DNA of 64,000 bases, from positions 408,598 through 472,597 of the forward strand of contig WELB01000056.1 in the NCBI GenBank assembly GCA_009602725.1, given 5' to 3'. Source of the DNA: Spirogloea muscicola (Eukaryota > Streptophyta > Zygnematophyceae > Spirogloeales > Spirogloeaceae). Made by a program: the position numbers and the translations under genes. The notes below the pieces were generated by a model. It made no database searches. It was not told the origin of the DNA and saw only the letters and a list, made by a program, of their open reading frames with translations. Shown here piece by piece: positions 11,275 through 22,899 of the stretch; positions within the stretch are counted from its first letter, which is position 1; each line of letters opens with the position of its first letter.

Positions 11275-11575
11275 GGCGGCGGTGCCGGGCCCAGCCGCGT
11301 CGACGGCAGCAGCGACCACGGCGGCACGGCGGCGTCGGCGGCGGGGCGGGGGCGGCGGCGGCAGGGCGGCGGCAGCGGCGGGGGCGGCGGCNAGGGGTTG
11401 GGGGGGGGGGGCGAGCGCCAAGGCCCGGCGACAGTCGGGCCATGGGAAGGGATCTCCGGCGACTGCCGGATCCTTCCCGGCGTACGTGCGCGCGCGCCAG
11501 TCCCGCTGTCGGGCCCACGTGGTGAGCGGGTCCGCAAGCTCGCGCCGCGTGGCAAGGGGGCCCGCCCCCCCTGCC
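11275..11575. repeat. GGC/GCC-rich stretch upstream of SLU7
   Basis: A very GC-rich block with a (GGC)n-type run and one N at 11392. Long frames on both strands (poly-Ala, poly-Gly, poly-Pro) are composition artefacts. Its position just 5' of the SLU7 exon 1 ATG (11274, minus) suits a promoter or 5' UTR. No defined promoter element was found. Confidence 0.4.
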
Positions 11576-11770
11576 CTGGTCGAGCCTTAGCTGCTGGCAC
11601 AAGAGCTAGTCAATTGCCGTCCGGTATTCGAGCGTCAGCTAGCGACCTCTATGTGCTGACTCGTGGTTACTGAGCGGGTCAGCTTAGCAGCAGGTGACGT
11701 ACATTTGTCCAATGTGCTTGCCTTTGTACTTGGCCACACATAGCCTCCCCATCTCTTAATATACACGCAT
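11576..11770 (+). mobile_element. LINE-A 3' end
   Basis: A short LINE end. The last codons read ASDLYVLTRGY and stop (about 11671), followed by GAGCGGGTCAGCTTAGCAGC and the family tail word TGTGCTTGCCTTTGTACTTGG. It is strongly 5'-truncated, with no endonuclease left. It lies directly against the GC-rich SLU7 upstream block. Confidence 0.65.
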
Positions 11771-12079
11771 TTTCCTGCCCTCCCTCCTCACCCCCCTCGG
11801 TCCCTCCTGCACTAGCCACATGCCTAGCCTGTGGCTAATGGACAGAAACCGCTCTCATTGTTTACGGCAGATGCAGTGTGTGAGAAGCCAGCCCAAAAGA
11901 ATGTACAAAGTTGATTATTTCGTGTCTTTCAAACAGACGAGGACCAGAATGGCCAAGTACCACGGCAAGCACATCTCATGACGTACATCACCCACAGCAG
12001 CAGGTCTGAAAGGTGTTCATGACCGCTTAACAGTTGTGGACACCCTCTTCATGCACCTCGCTGGCATATATAGCAGCTC

Positions 12080-12270
12080 TTTGAAGTGAATGTCCTACAT
12101 GGTCCTTGCTTATTGATGTCTTCTCAGCGCCCTCCGGCCCCTCTTCACCTCGTCAACTCTGGCTGCTCACAGCCCTCGCCCCCTTTGGGCGAGCCACTTT
12201 CTCCCTTAATTTTGATATCAGCAGCCGCGTTCTACTTTCTCATTCTCCTTCCCCCGAGCGCCCGGGCCAA
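12080..12270 (+). mobile_element. LINE tail fragment with stem-loop
   Basis: No coding end is seen, but the non-coding tail shared by many LINE ends here is present: GGCTGCTCACAGCCCTCGCC followed by a GGGCGAGCCAC word. The rest of 11770-12500 shows no gene. Confidence 0.4.
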
Positions 12271-12509
12271 GCCCCTGTCGTGCCACAGGGTGTCGACTGC
12301 AGATGACGTCAACAAGTCAGATCAGTACGGAAGTAGGCGACACATGGTGGACACGCAAAAAGAGGAGGTGGAAAGCAGGTTTGCGAGGAATTTCGGAACT
12401 ACATTGGCATTGAATGAAAACAACCGGGAAGAAAACAACAGAATAGGAGTAACCAAGAGATGGCGTGACTGGCAATCTAGGTCTTGGGATGGATGAATAT
12501 GTTCGTACC

Positions 12510-15500
12510 ACAGGTCAAGGGAATCGGCACAAGCAAAGCATGTGAAGAAGAGACTGGAACGAGCCAAATAGTACCCTCAGAGAGGGTTTCCCATACGGGA
12601 ACAGAATGGTGTACCCTCAGAAAGGGTTACAAGAGAAATAGTAACGAATCGTTCTGGAAAAGTACCCTGCGGATCAACGATAGGGGACAGTGACAGAACG
12701 TTTTGGGCACTAACTTTAATGACAGATCCGAGCTGGGAAATGTCCAAAGGACAAACTTCCACGGAACGCAGTAACAAGGACGAGATGCAAATAGAGCAAT
12801 CTCAGGATGCAAGTAAATGCAGTCACCTACAAGTTGAGACTTTCCTAACATCCAAGTTTAGGCTTGGATGCAATTTAGCACAAGGTCGCGGTATTGCTGC
12901 TTCTCAAGTGCGCGCCGGTCTGACGCGGCCGGATGCTGGGCTCCTCGGGGTTAGGCCCTCTGCGGAGGTTGCGTCTCGTACCTGTGCCCACGCCTCCTTG
13001 GCTGGCCCTGAACGCGTGCTCTACGCTTACTGGGCAGCAGCAACAACGCGGCGACGGCAGCGGCAGCGGCGGCGGCCAAGGTTGGTTACAGCCAAAGGGG
13101 GAGATTCGGGGTTCGCGGCTCGCAGCATGTCTTGGGGTAGAAGACTATCCCATTGATTGAAAGTGTTGTGGTTCACGAGGTTGGTGTGTTAATGCCGGAG
13201 GAGGTCGATGTGGTGGGCTGCCGCCTCGCGTGCCTGAGGGTCGACATCAAGGTAGATATAGCGAGCCACCTTAATGTGGCTTTGCATCGCGGTGCGTAGT
13301 CCATTTGCAGTACCCCCCAATGTTTCCACCAGTAGTGTGCCAGCAGGGGGTAAGGTCCAGTTAATCACACCGTTGAAAGAAAATCCCCATATCTTCTACG
13401 ATTTCGGTGCCCGCCTTGGAAACTAGGGGCGATACATTGGCAGTCAAGGTGCCCGCCGACCAAGCTTTTGCTGCGTGGAATGAGCAACGAGTGGGAAGCG
13501 CAACCGAGCAGCCTTTCTCCGCTCAGAGTGCTTCTCCACCTCCAAACCGTGCAGATGTTGTCATGCCCAAATTAGGCTTTGGGATGTAAATTTTGATTGG
13601 CTGCGCAGATACTGACTGTCTACGACGAGGTGGATGCCAAATTCCGCTTGGTTGTCAAGCTCAGCACCATTGGAGGAGCTAACGTAGGAGGCACAACTGG
13701 CGAACGGACAGGAGGAGGTGCAATAGGAAGATTGTCTGGCGTGGTGCCGTCCTCCCTTCTTGGAATATCTCCTGCAATATCAATTCGCCTTTGTCTGCAT
13801 TTGGAGAACCTCATCATGTGAACATGAGCTACTGTTGACCTGACCAGTATGTACTGGGATGTCAGTAAACCTCCACTCTTCAGGCAACGGTATCAATCTC
13901 TTTGTGCCAGAGAACCTCCATTCTGGTCTAGACCAAGCCACTTCCGCATAGTAATCAATGCCAAATCCCAACAGATTGAGAATCTCCGTACCGAGAAACA
14001 CATTATAAGTAGTTGCCCTGGTTATCAAGCACACAGCTGAAAAGTATGTGCGCTGACGAGAGTCCTTGGCATTTAGAGTGATGCAAAGAGGTTTCTTGGT
14101 GACGCCGACACTGTCCGAGCCACCGGTGGCAGTCTTGATCTTTACCATACTGCCCCTGATATTGTTTTGGCTCAATTTTAGCTGTTTGGCAAAGCAATGA
14201 CTGATGAGGATTCTGAGCACCTGTGTCCAGGAGAACAGCAGCCGGCCTGGTTGAATTGTGTGGCACAGCCACGACACCATCAGTATTGTCGATCATAGCG
14301 ACTGCAGCCAATGAGCACTCCTCTCCTTCGGAGGTCTGCATGGAACGATACACTCATCTCACACAGTGATGCTGTCTTAGCTATCACAGGGTCAACTTTT
14401 ACGTCCTCATGCAGCGTTGCTCAATACCAATGGCCCGCATTGGTATTAGCAACGCTGCATTTGGTGGTCAACTCAATCATATACTTCTCAGAAACACTGA
14501 TGTCCTTCGAACTAAGGACTGAAGCTGTTTGCGTTTTTCCCAAGAGTACATTATAGAATTCGCCAAAGTAGGAAGTGCCTGTGCGGAACATTTTATTTTG
14601 ACACCACACGAGGGGTTACTTCACTGTTTGGAAACGTTTGGAAAACATCAATCACTCTGAAGCTGGCTGGATATCTCGTCCTAGCATTAAGCCGCATCTC
14701 GGTTACACCATGCTTTAGTAGATCACAGGCGACTCCAGAATCAGACATTGCTACAGCAGCAGGATAGTGCTTGAGGTTGAAATGATACCCACCGTTGGTC
14801 TCGGTGTCATCGGCAAAAATTAAGACGACAGCGATGGGTGATCCTCATACTCCTCGCAGTGATCTGTACGATGTATTGCAGCGGAGACCATCTTAGACTT
14901 GCCCTGATTGTTTGCCAGTGTAAGTTTCCTAGTAAGGTCAGCAATCTGCCTCTGCATCTCTTTGGATTTATCATCGCGACTGTCGGTGGATAGCATCACT
15001 CTGTAGCTATTTTACTTAGTAGAGCTGCAGGTATCTTGTCTGGGCATTTCTTCCAGCACTGCTGTTCTAGATGTCCTTGTCTGGAACAACATGCGCACAT
15101 AGCACCCGCAATTTGACGTTGGCGAGTGCAATCTTTTCTGAAATGGCCACTTTCCCCGCATGCATTGCATACTGGAAGTGGACGGCTGTGATTGACAGAA
15201 AGGGCTGCAACATGAACCTCTTCATACCTTGCAATTCCATCGCAAGAATAGATCCTTGACTCCTGGATCCCTGTGGACTCCCAGTGCCTGCAAAGCGCTC
15301 TCTACACAGTGTAAAGTGTAGTCGTCGTTTGCCTTCTCTAGCAATATCTGATGAACATCTGCTACTTCCCGAACCTCCTCGTGCAACTGATATCTTCTCG
15401 TCATCAGAAGAGTCTGGACTGATTAAGGGACTGTCCTGCCATTGTTGTTTCCTGCCAATCTTCGTAAGAACAGGACAGCTAAGTCATTCTCAAAAATTAA

Positions 15501-16520
15501 TGTCTTGGACTGCTCAATACTTTTGATGAAGCGGTAATAGCATGTAGTAACTTCATCCTGCTTGCGAATGAAATGCATTTACTTCCTGCTTATAGACCAG
15601 ACGTTTAATCATCTAATTACCCACCGGATCGCCCATCTAATGGGGACCCAAGGCTACCTCAGCGGGGGTTGCATCAGCCGAAAATGATTTGGTCATTGCT
15701 AGGATGGAAGGTCTCAGCCACCTATGAACATCTCCTGCTTCCTTAGCCATGTCACGACTAAGTAAGGTAGTGGAACTTTCCGGCTTATGGTACCACCCTG
15801 GCTTTCTATATGAACACATTCTGCCTCATAGTAATTACTGACCTCAGCCAGAGCTGCATTGCCAGGAGTACCTTGATAGCAAAGCTTGGACAGGTCGAGG
15901 GGCACATCACAATCAAAGTCTGTGAACAAAAGACTGAAGTGAGCCAAATAGTACCCTCAGAGAGGATTTCCCTAGCGAACGGAAAAGGGATGGGGTACCC
16001 TCAGTGAGGTTTTCAAGAGAAATAGTTACGGATCATTATTGGACCAGTAACTGGGGATCAATGATGGGGATCGTGACAGCGAACGTTTTGGGCACTGACC
16101 CAACGTTTTGGGCACTAACCCAAGTAACCGATCCGAGCCGGGAAATGTCTGAAGGACAAACTCCTATGAAGCGCAGTACCAAGGACAGGTTGCAAATGGA
16201 GCAATCTCCGGATGGAAGTAAATGCAGTTACACAATGAGAGTCGCTTGCGCATACACGTTGAGACTTCCTTGACATCCAAGTTTAGGCTTGGACGCACAA
16301 TCACGGAATGGCGGCTTACTAACTGCGCGCCAGTCTGACGCTCCCGGATGTGGGGTAACTCGGGGTTAGGCTTCCTGCGGAGGTTGCGTCTTGCGCCTGT
16401 GCCCACGCCTTCTGGGCGTGGCCCTGGACGCGCGCGCTACGCTTACTGGGCAATAGCAGCGGCGGCGACGGCAGCGGCAGCGGCGGCGGCCAAGGCTGGC
16501 GACAGCCAAAGGGAGAGATC
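12510..16520 (-). mobile_element. Old LTR retrotransposon remnant (gag-protease)
   Basis: Read on the minus strand, this is a fossil LTR retroelement. Two direct repeats of about 600 bp (about 15887-16515 and 12510-13105) look like LTRs. Between them lie gag-like sequence, two CCHC knuckles near 15050-15190 (CNACGESGHFRKDC and CACCSRQGHLEQQC) and a retropepsin-type phrase VLLDTGAQ near 14250. No reverse transcriptase or integrase was recognised, so the element is internally deleted or was non-autonomous. By eye the repeats differ by perhaps a fifth of positions, which suggests an old insertion. The coding part is broken in several places. Similarity between the repeats seems to run a little into the start of gag, so the left repeat may belong to a second copy. 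The superfamily is not settled. Confidence 0.65.
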
Positions 16521-17265
16521 TGACCGAGCGACTTGCCTGGTCCCGGCCCTCCACACCCCTTATGCTTGGTCAGATGAAGAATTACATTGTTTGTGGGGGT
16601 GGGCCTTCTGGCCCACTTGGGTTCCCTCGCCTTCAAAGCGAGAGTAGCCCAAGTCTTGCTTCTACCACTACCCACCATTTCCCCACCACAGCCCCGTTCC
16701 TCACGGCTCATTGAGGCATGTCACGCCTTCGACGTGCTTTCGTGAGCTTTCTCTCCTGATAAAGCAGGGGCTTAGATTGGTGCAGGTGGAAGATGGCACT
16801 GCGCTGCACGCCGAGGCACCGATTGACCTTGGGCGGCGGATGGGCCTACGCACCGTCGATGGGCGAGGCGCTGGCTCCGGATTGGATGTTGCTAGACGCC
16901 GAGCCAGATTAGGAAGTCTCTTTCCTGGCCGAAGCAGGTTGGGGACGCCGCACTCGCGAGCCCATCTTCACACCAACTTGAGGAATGACGCGCCCTCAGA
17001 TAGCCACGTGAGCAGCCACCTCCGCATCCTTGTCAGCACCGAAGCTAATGAGCCACCGACGGGATATCGCACGACAGGCCAGATGGCGCAGAAAGCAGGA
17101 TCATAGTCTTCAAGACGTCGGGAGTGGGCGCTCAAGAACCTCTAGTCAGCAAGTGCAAGTCAGAATAAGTAGAGGGTAGAAAAGGATCGCCCCGACGGAA
17201 CTTATAGGCAGAGGAGGCGACTAAGACCTGCATCTTCGCACCCTGGATAGGCCTCACGGTGCAGA
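16520..17265. other. Unassigned region with a 131-codon frame
   Basis: An open frame on the plus strand (16711-17106) has no recognisable motif. Its Arg/Gly/Ala-rich composition suits a chance frame in GC-rich DNA. Nothing else is seen. Confidence 0.25.
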
Positions 17266-17269
17266 TTGC

Positions 17270-17720
17270 AGCTAATTTCAGGGCTTTCGCTGCTTCTAGG
17301 GGGAGCCGGTGGACTTCTACGCCGCAGGCTCCCTGGCGCAGGTGTATCGCATGTGCTTGCTGTCTCGCTGCAGCGATCCGTGGCTTGCGCGCTGCACCTC
17401 CGCGCCGGTCGAGCCCTGGCAGCCGCCTCTGGCCCCAGCCAGGGGCCCCGCTACTAAGAATGAAAGGAAGTGCTCGCCCATTGAGGATAGGGGCTGGAGA
17501 AGCCAGCCCCTAAAAGAATGAGTAAAGTACGAGAAGGGGGCCAGGGAGCCCAGTATCTAGGAGCCCAGTTTCTCTGACCTGCGGCTGCTTTGCAGGGATT
17601 ACTGAATGTATTTTAGCTGCTTAGTCTTTTCTGTGCATGTACTTTTAGCGCTTCCCCTGGCCCCTTCGAACCTTGTTCATTGTATTGGGGCTGGCCGTTC
17701 CCAGCCTCTATCCTCTATGG
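17270..17720 (+). mobile_element. LINE-B end with an inverted tail inside
   Basis: The plus-strand LINE-B C-terminus (phrase VDFYAAGSLAQVYRM) runs to about 17456. It is then interrupted by about 75 bp of the family's 3' tail in minus orientation (GTGCTCGCCCATTGAGGATA, then GGGGCTGG...CCAGCCCC). The plus-strand end resumes at about 17530 with a degraded SLTCGCFAGITE-type end and tail. Either one copy inserted into another, or an inversion took place. Confidence 0.55.
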
Positions 17721-18630
17721 GCGAGCACTTCTCAAAACAGAATGTCTACCGGTTTACGCGTGAAGCCAATAGGCGAATTGAACATAGTCAACTAGCCACT
17801 GCGAAGGTCTTCTTTAGAAAGGAGGGAAACTGCAGGCTTGCATCGGTTGGCGTGGGCAATCCCTTACCAGATGTCGCACAAACGCCCTGCGTCAGCTTGT
17901 TTCAATGTTATCCTTTGACCTTCCTAGCAAGGCAACTGAGCACTTGCAAGGTGAAATACATGAACAGCCTCGCTGGTACTGGATCTTGTCGTTGAAGTGC
18001 ACAAAGCTTGCGTACGATGGATGTTGGAGACATGCTGGTCACCGTCCTCTGTAACAGGACTGTGTCTCAAAATTTTGCGTGGATGACGTGAGAAGGAGAG
18101 AGCTGCTGCCGCCATGACTGGTACGTGGGTGTTGAGCAACGCTTGCAAAAGAGTATGGGGGTATCCTCAGTGTTGCTAACTAGCGGAGAGACTTGATGGG
18201 ATATGCAGCGAGCATCACACTGGACAGAGCAGGACACAGCAGGAAGTGGAGAAAGGATGGGGAACTGCAGTGAAGTAGAGCAGAAGTTGCTCACTAGTTG
18301 AATTAAAAACTGTTCAATGAGGTGTTGCCAAAATAGCGGCGGAGAGGAGTCTGGGTACAAGGCCTTCTGTTGTACAAGTTCACATCTCGAGGGGTGGCAG
18401 TGCCACTCTCGTCTAGGGGACTACAAAGCATCATCAGCTACCCTACTAATGTCTATGAATGAGTGAATGCGACATGAGGGGGATAATCAACACAGTCACG
18501 GCATGCTGGTCAGAACAAGATTTGTGGAGGACGGCTCTACCTATTTCCCTAGCACTGTACACAAGAACTTGCATCAAGCTTGACTGGAGGCTCAGATTGT
18601 GTCTGCTGGCAGTCTGGGAATGGCAGGCGG
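17721..18630. other. No gene recognised
   Basis: Open frames of up to about 130 codons occur on both strands, but none has a motif, a good splice context or a partner exon. Nothing else is seen. Confidence 0.3.
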
Positions 18631-18639
18631 TAGGGCAGG

Positions 18640-19023
18640 CGCTGTCGATCATCTCTGCTTCTTGCATCATACACTCTGCACTTCCGACTTCTTCCAGGGA
18701 CAGAACGTTGGGCTCGCAAGTGACAACGTCCTCTGTCTCGTCTGCCGCCTCGATCATCGAAGAGGCTGCCTGGGCCGCCCTCCTGGGGCGAATCCGACAC
18801 ACGCATCTACGACGCTATCTGCAACAACGACCCCGACGACTTCGAGTGCGAGCCCTGGCCTTAGCACCGACGCCGAGAGTCTCCTCAGAGGGTTGCTGTG
18901 CTCGGATCCCGCCCAGCGCATCACCGCCAGCAGGTGTATCACAGTCCGTGGCTGCGGCAGCAGTTGTTGCACCTCTCCTGCGCCACCTCTCTGCGCTCCA
19001 CCTTCCAGCTGCCATGCACAGCG
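18640..19023 (+). pseudogene. Protein kinase C-lobe fragment (left arm)
   Basis: A fragment of a Ser/Thr protein kinase, subdomains X-XI, resembling the CDPK/CRK group. The frame reads WGESDTRIYDAICNNDPDDF, then ECEPWP, and further on LLRGLLCSDPAQRITA, which corresponds to the DPxxRITA helix region. Frame shifts separate these phrases, and the catalytic loop and ATP site are absent. It forms an inverted repeat with 19058-19490. A plus-strand frame of 233 codons across it is a chance frame and does not follow the kinase. Confidence 0.65.
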
Positions 19024-19057
19024 TCGAGCAGCAAACCGGATGTCGAGGAGGCCAAGG

Positions 19058-19490
19058 CGCTGTGCAGGGTAGCTGGAAGTTGGAGCGCAGGGAGGCGGCG
19101 CAGGAGAGGTGCACAAGTACTGCTGCTGCCACGTACTGTGATACACCTGCTGGGCGGTGATGCGCTGGGCGGGGTCACAGCAACCCTTTGATGAGACTCT
19201 CGGCGGCGGTGCTAACCGAGGGCCAGGGCTCGCACTCGAAGTCGGGGTCGTTGCTGCGGATGGCGTCGTAGATGGCGGTGTCGGATCCGCCCCAAAAGGG
19301 CGGCCTCTTCGATGGTCGAGTCGGCAGACGAGACAGAGGACGTCGTCACCTGCGAGCCCAACATTTTCTCCCAATTCCGTGAGCGTCTTCTGCAGCAACG
19401 GCTGCTCTCCAGAAGACGCTGCTGGAAGTTGTTGAACGTTCTGCAGAGTGTACGATGCAAGAAGCAGAGATGATCGACAACCCCTGACCT
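19058..19490 (-). pseudogene. Protein kinase C-lobe fragment (right arm)
   Basis: The inverted partner of the neighbouring fragment. On the minus strand from about 19300 it reads PFWGGSDTAIYDAIRSNDPD, then FECEPWPSVSTAAESLIKGL, then DPAQRITAQQVYHSTW after a frame change. This arm is better preserved than the left one. The spacer between arms is only about 34 bp (19024-19057). The intact parent kinase is not in this window. Confidence 0.7.
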
Positions 19491-19689
19491 TCCAAGGCTC
19501 GAAGCCGGCTGGCATTCCCGAGGCGGAGACGCGAGACGCTGCGGAGGCGCAGAGCCACGAGAGGGAAGGACGGCAGAAGGCGGTGGCGAGGCCAGCCGCC
19601 GGGAGGAGCGCTAAGGGCGGCGGCGAGGAGCTCACCTTGACGGCGGGCGCGGGCCGGGACCGGCGGCGGCCGCAAGTCGAAGAAGAAGA

Positions 19690-20030
19690 AGTCGGAGGAA
19701 GTGCCCGCCCATAGAGAAGAGGGGCTGGCAAAGCCAACCCAAAAACAATTGACAATGTTTAAAAGAAACAGAAACAAAGCAGCTACGAATCACTCAGTAA
19801 CCTCTGCTAAGCAGCCGCAGGTCGGAGATGCTAGGCTCGGATGCGGAGGAACTGGGCTCTTGGTAGCGGGTCCCCTGGCCCCTCGCAAGAAAGAAGGAAG
19901 CGCGGCCAGATTGACTGGTGGCTGGGAAAGGCCAGCCCAAAAGAATGGACAAAGTCTGAGGGAGCCTGAGTGCGAAGAAAGAAAGTGCTCGCCCATTGAG
20001 AATAGGGGCTGGAACAACCAGCGAAGAAAG
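19690..20030 (-). mobile_element. LINE-B 3' ends (minus)
   Basis: Two or more LINE tails in minus orientation. The words GCTCGCCCATTGAGAATAGG and GGGGCTGG...CCAGCCC occur, and a coding end equivalent to ISDLRLLSRGY lies at about 19785-19850. Each piece is 100-200 bp, typical of the severe 5' truncation in this window. Confidence 0.5.
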
Positions 20031-20079
20031 GGGTCCTTGGGGGCGAGGGCTGCGAAGAAGAAGAAGAAGAGCCAGCCGA

Positions 20080-20830
20080 GGACATGGACAAGGTCCAACC
20101 GCAATCCGTCGTCGCTCGTCGGAGGAGGCGGGCTACGCAGTCCGCCAAGCAGCGGGTGTCAAGGAACGCATAAACGCCGCTCACCCAGTGGGGGACGAGT
20201 TCGTCCCGCTCGCCGTCAATGCACACGGGGCGTTAGGGACTTGATGGCGAGACCTTCGCTGTCCACTTGCGTGCAGGCCGCGCCTTGGCTGCAGCCTCCA
20301 CGTCAGCCGTCTGGATGTGGTTGCCACCCCCCGGAGTGGTGGGCCTCGTCTTCTCCTCGACGTCGTTCTCATCAACGCGTTTCAACCAGGGGCAATCACA
20401 CCGACTGTGCCAGGTTGGGCGACACATCATGCGGAGAGGAAGGAGGAGAGGCACAATAATGACCACCCCCGGGGCGACCGCTTCTTCCCATGCGCCATGG
20501 ACATACATGGCGGCTACGGGAGGAAGTGGTCTTCCGTCCTTCATCGCCTGGCTCTGCATGTCGATGCCCGTGACGTAGTCAGGCGGGTAGCTGAGGGCAT
20601 TCCAGCGTCCCGCAAGCCATCTTTCATGCTATAGGATGCGGCTATCATCGAGTCTACAGCGTTCCCAGGCATTCGCGATACACCAACGTGCTGGGCGTGC
20701 ATTAGCCCAGGCTAATGGCTTCCGTGGTGGTGGTTTGGCTTCTCAGTATAGCTTGTCAGATATGCATGTGCTCACTCGGGGATATGTCCCCCTTAGCCAG
20801 CTCATTACCCAATTAACAGGACATGTATAA
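20080..20830 (+). mobile_element. LINE-C 3' fragment
   Basis: A third LINE family on the plus strand. It includes a GDEFVPLAVNAHGALG piece (20190-20245), then after a junction VVATPRSGGPRLLLDVVL (endonuclease-like block, about 20315-20370), then FFPCAMDIHGGYGRKWSSVL, MRLSSSLQRSQAFAIHQRAG and the end LSDMHVLTRGY near 20790. The first piece seems to belong to another copy, so this is a composite. No RT is present. Confidence 0.6.
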
Positions 20831-21430
20831 GGCTAGAAGTGGCCTCCCTTTCAATTTCATGCGCACTGCGCGCCTTCTCTCAGCCTCCGGTTCTCGTCAG
20901 GGCGACGTCTATCCTCTATCTTCTTTCTTCTAGACCTTGTCCATTCTTTTGGGCTGGCCTCTCCCAGTCACCAGTCAATCCGGAAGCGCTGTTCGCTATC
21001 CGCCTGCTAGCTATTTCCCCTCCGTGATCTTCGAACCTTGAAAATTCATTTCGGGCTGGCTTATCACGGCGCCCTTGCCCCCATTGGGAGAGCCACTGCT
21101 TCAGCTATTCCGACTTGCAGTTATGACTAGAGCTTACTGAGAGCCCCCTTGTTGCCGTTTTAGCAAGTAGTACCTTGCTTTTACGCCATCCGACTCCTTC
21201 AGACCTTGTCCATTCCTTCTTCTCTTCTTGGGGCTGGCCTCTCACAGCCACCAGTCAATATGGAAGCGCTGTTCTCTTGTTTGGGCTGGCCTCTCACAGC
21301 CACCTGTCAATCTGGAAGTCATGCATTCCGTCTCGTGCAAGGTCTCAACTGCACGATAACCCCTGCCTCACAACGGTCCCTGTATCCAGATACGGGTCAC
21401 TGTCTCTGACGGCGCCGTCAGCTTCAAGTA
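20831..21430 (+). repeat. Cluster of LINE 3' tails with stem-loops
   Basis: At least four tail units follow each other. GGGCTGGC + 4-8 nt + AGCC-type hairpins occur near 20950, 21053, 21230 and 21283. The units at 21230 and 21283 form a short direct duplication (phrase GCTGGCCTCTCACAGCCACC). No coding ends are clear between them. Confidence 0.55.
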
Positions 21431-21479
21431 TCAGCCCATATGCCACATCGTTTCGCCGTGCCGCTTGCTCAGTATCACC

Positions 21480-21832
21480 GGCGGATGATACCTTTCCCCC
21501 CTGGCCATGGACATCCACGGGTGTTCCGGGGGTCGGTGGTCCTCGTTACTTTCGCTGCTGGCATCCCAAGCTGACCAGCGGCGCCGGGAACAGGGGGGTG
21601 CAGCACTGCCTGGCTGGAGGCTCGGTGCCTTTGGGTCTTGTGTCCTGCTACCGCATGCGTTTATCTATGTCCCTGCAGCGATCCTAAGCGCTTGCTTTGC
21701 ACCGTCGCGCCGGTGGCGCCCTTGCAGCAGCCTCTGGCTTGCGCAGCGGGGTTTCTCTACCTCCCCTCAGCTCATCTGACTTCCTACTGCTGACACGGGA
21801 ATGGAGAGCGTTTTAAGTGATGGAGGGCCTGT
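21480..21832 (+). mobile_element. LINE-C 3' end
   Basis: Plus-strand fragment: MDIHGCSGGRWSSLLSLLA, then YRMRLSMSLQRS, then a degraded SSDFLLLTREW end near 21800. The first two phrases are in different frames, so it is broken. It meets a LINE-A end in opposite orientation at about 21835 (tail to tail). Confidence 0.6.
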
Positions 21833-21834
21833 GT

Positions 21835-22340
21835 GGCCAAGTACAAAGGCAAGCACATTAATAAATGCACATCACCTGCTGCTAAGCTGACCCGCTCAGT
21901 AACAACGAGTCAGCACATAGGGTCGCTAACTGAGGCCCGAATATCGGGCGGCAGTTGACAAGCTCTTGTGCCGCCAACGTAGGCTCGACCAGCTTTCTGA
22001 TGTAACGCATGAGCCTGAGCTCGCTGCAGACATACTGACACTCGACGTCGCAAAAATGACAGGTAGGCTGCCTGCATGCTCAAATAAGCTGGAAGCATCT
22101 TCCTCACGTCGAGCATCTCTCAGACTCGCAATATTCTCAAGTAGGGTATGGAAGCGAGGACCCATGCAGCCGAGAGTGTCAATGGCGGCTGGTAGGAGGT
22201 GATCGCTGCTGGGTAGTCAGAGTAGTATAGGAGCTTTCTCTGCCCTTTACCTCCCACTGCGTGACCAGCAATATGAGTCGACGCTAAACTGTTGTACGCT
22301 TCTGTCGTTACTTTAGGCTCCTTCGTGTAGGTCTCCATAC
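21835..22340 (-). mobile_element. LINE-A 3' fragment (minus)
   Basis: Minus-strand LINE-A. The tail word GGCCAAGTACAAAGGCAAGCAC (as read on plus) is at 21835-21856. Then come the coding end, a GPRFHTLLENIASL block (about 22130) and part of the segment after the endonuclease, up to about 22340. Frame changes break the coding region. The endonuclease block is missing here but occurs as a separate piece at 22455-22540. Confidence 0.6.
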
Positions 22341-22352
22341 ATGTAGCCTTGT

Positions 22353-22630
22353 TTAGTCTGCACTAGATTCTGCCTGGACAATGTATCGGCTTAAATTGGC
22401 CTCCCTTTCATTTTATGTGCTCCCTGCGCCTTCTCTCTCTCGTCTCCTTCACAACTACGTCAACCAAGGCTCGTGGGCCTCCGCCAGGTTGTACACCCAC
22501 AATGTCCAGGGTGCGACGGTCATGGTACGGGGTTACTAAGAGAGAAGGCGCGCTGGGCGCATGAAATAGAAGGGAGGCCAATACAAGCCAATACATTGTT
22601 CAAGCAGAGGCTAGTGCAAAGTCAACACGG
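22353..22630. repeat. Fold-back: inverted LINE tails around an endonuclease fragment
   Basis: The left arm 22353-22440 and right arm 22543-22630 are inverted copies of one tail repeat (word GGCCTCCCTTTCATTT on the left, its complement on the right). The about 100 bp between them holds a minus-strand LINE-A endonuclease piece with RRTLDIVGVQPGGGPRALVD. The same tail repeat occurs at 20840, 30690, 39310, 46540 and 47740. Confidence 0.6.
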
Positions 22631-22899
22631 CTACATAATACGGAGACCTAACGTAAGGTCCTAAGGTGACATCAGTACCCACGGGAGAGCACAAATGAAT
22701 CTGACAAGCTAACGTGGGAAGCTGGAGCGCCGCCACGAAAGCCGGAGGCCTGACTTAAGCGCGCCCTGCTCGTTGATGAAGAGCCAATGCTTGCGAGCGC
22801 TGCAGACTAAGCGAGAACCGCATACTATAATATGCAACTAAGGCCTGCGGAATGTTGGAGTTGCCCAAGCTGCCCCCCCGACTTCGACGACGCGCATCA

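Noticed and set aside
18754-19755. 333-codon minus frame and 233-codon plus frame over the kinase palindrome
   Set aside because: They arise from GC-rich inverted repeats and do not follow the kinase frame.
20831-21430. CRISPR-like array of short palindromes
   Set aside because: Spacing is irregular, units vary, and they follow LINE coding ends. They are retroelement tails.
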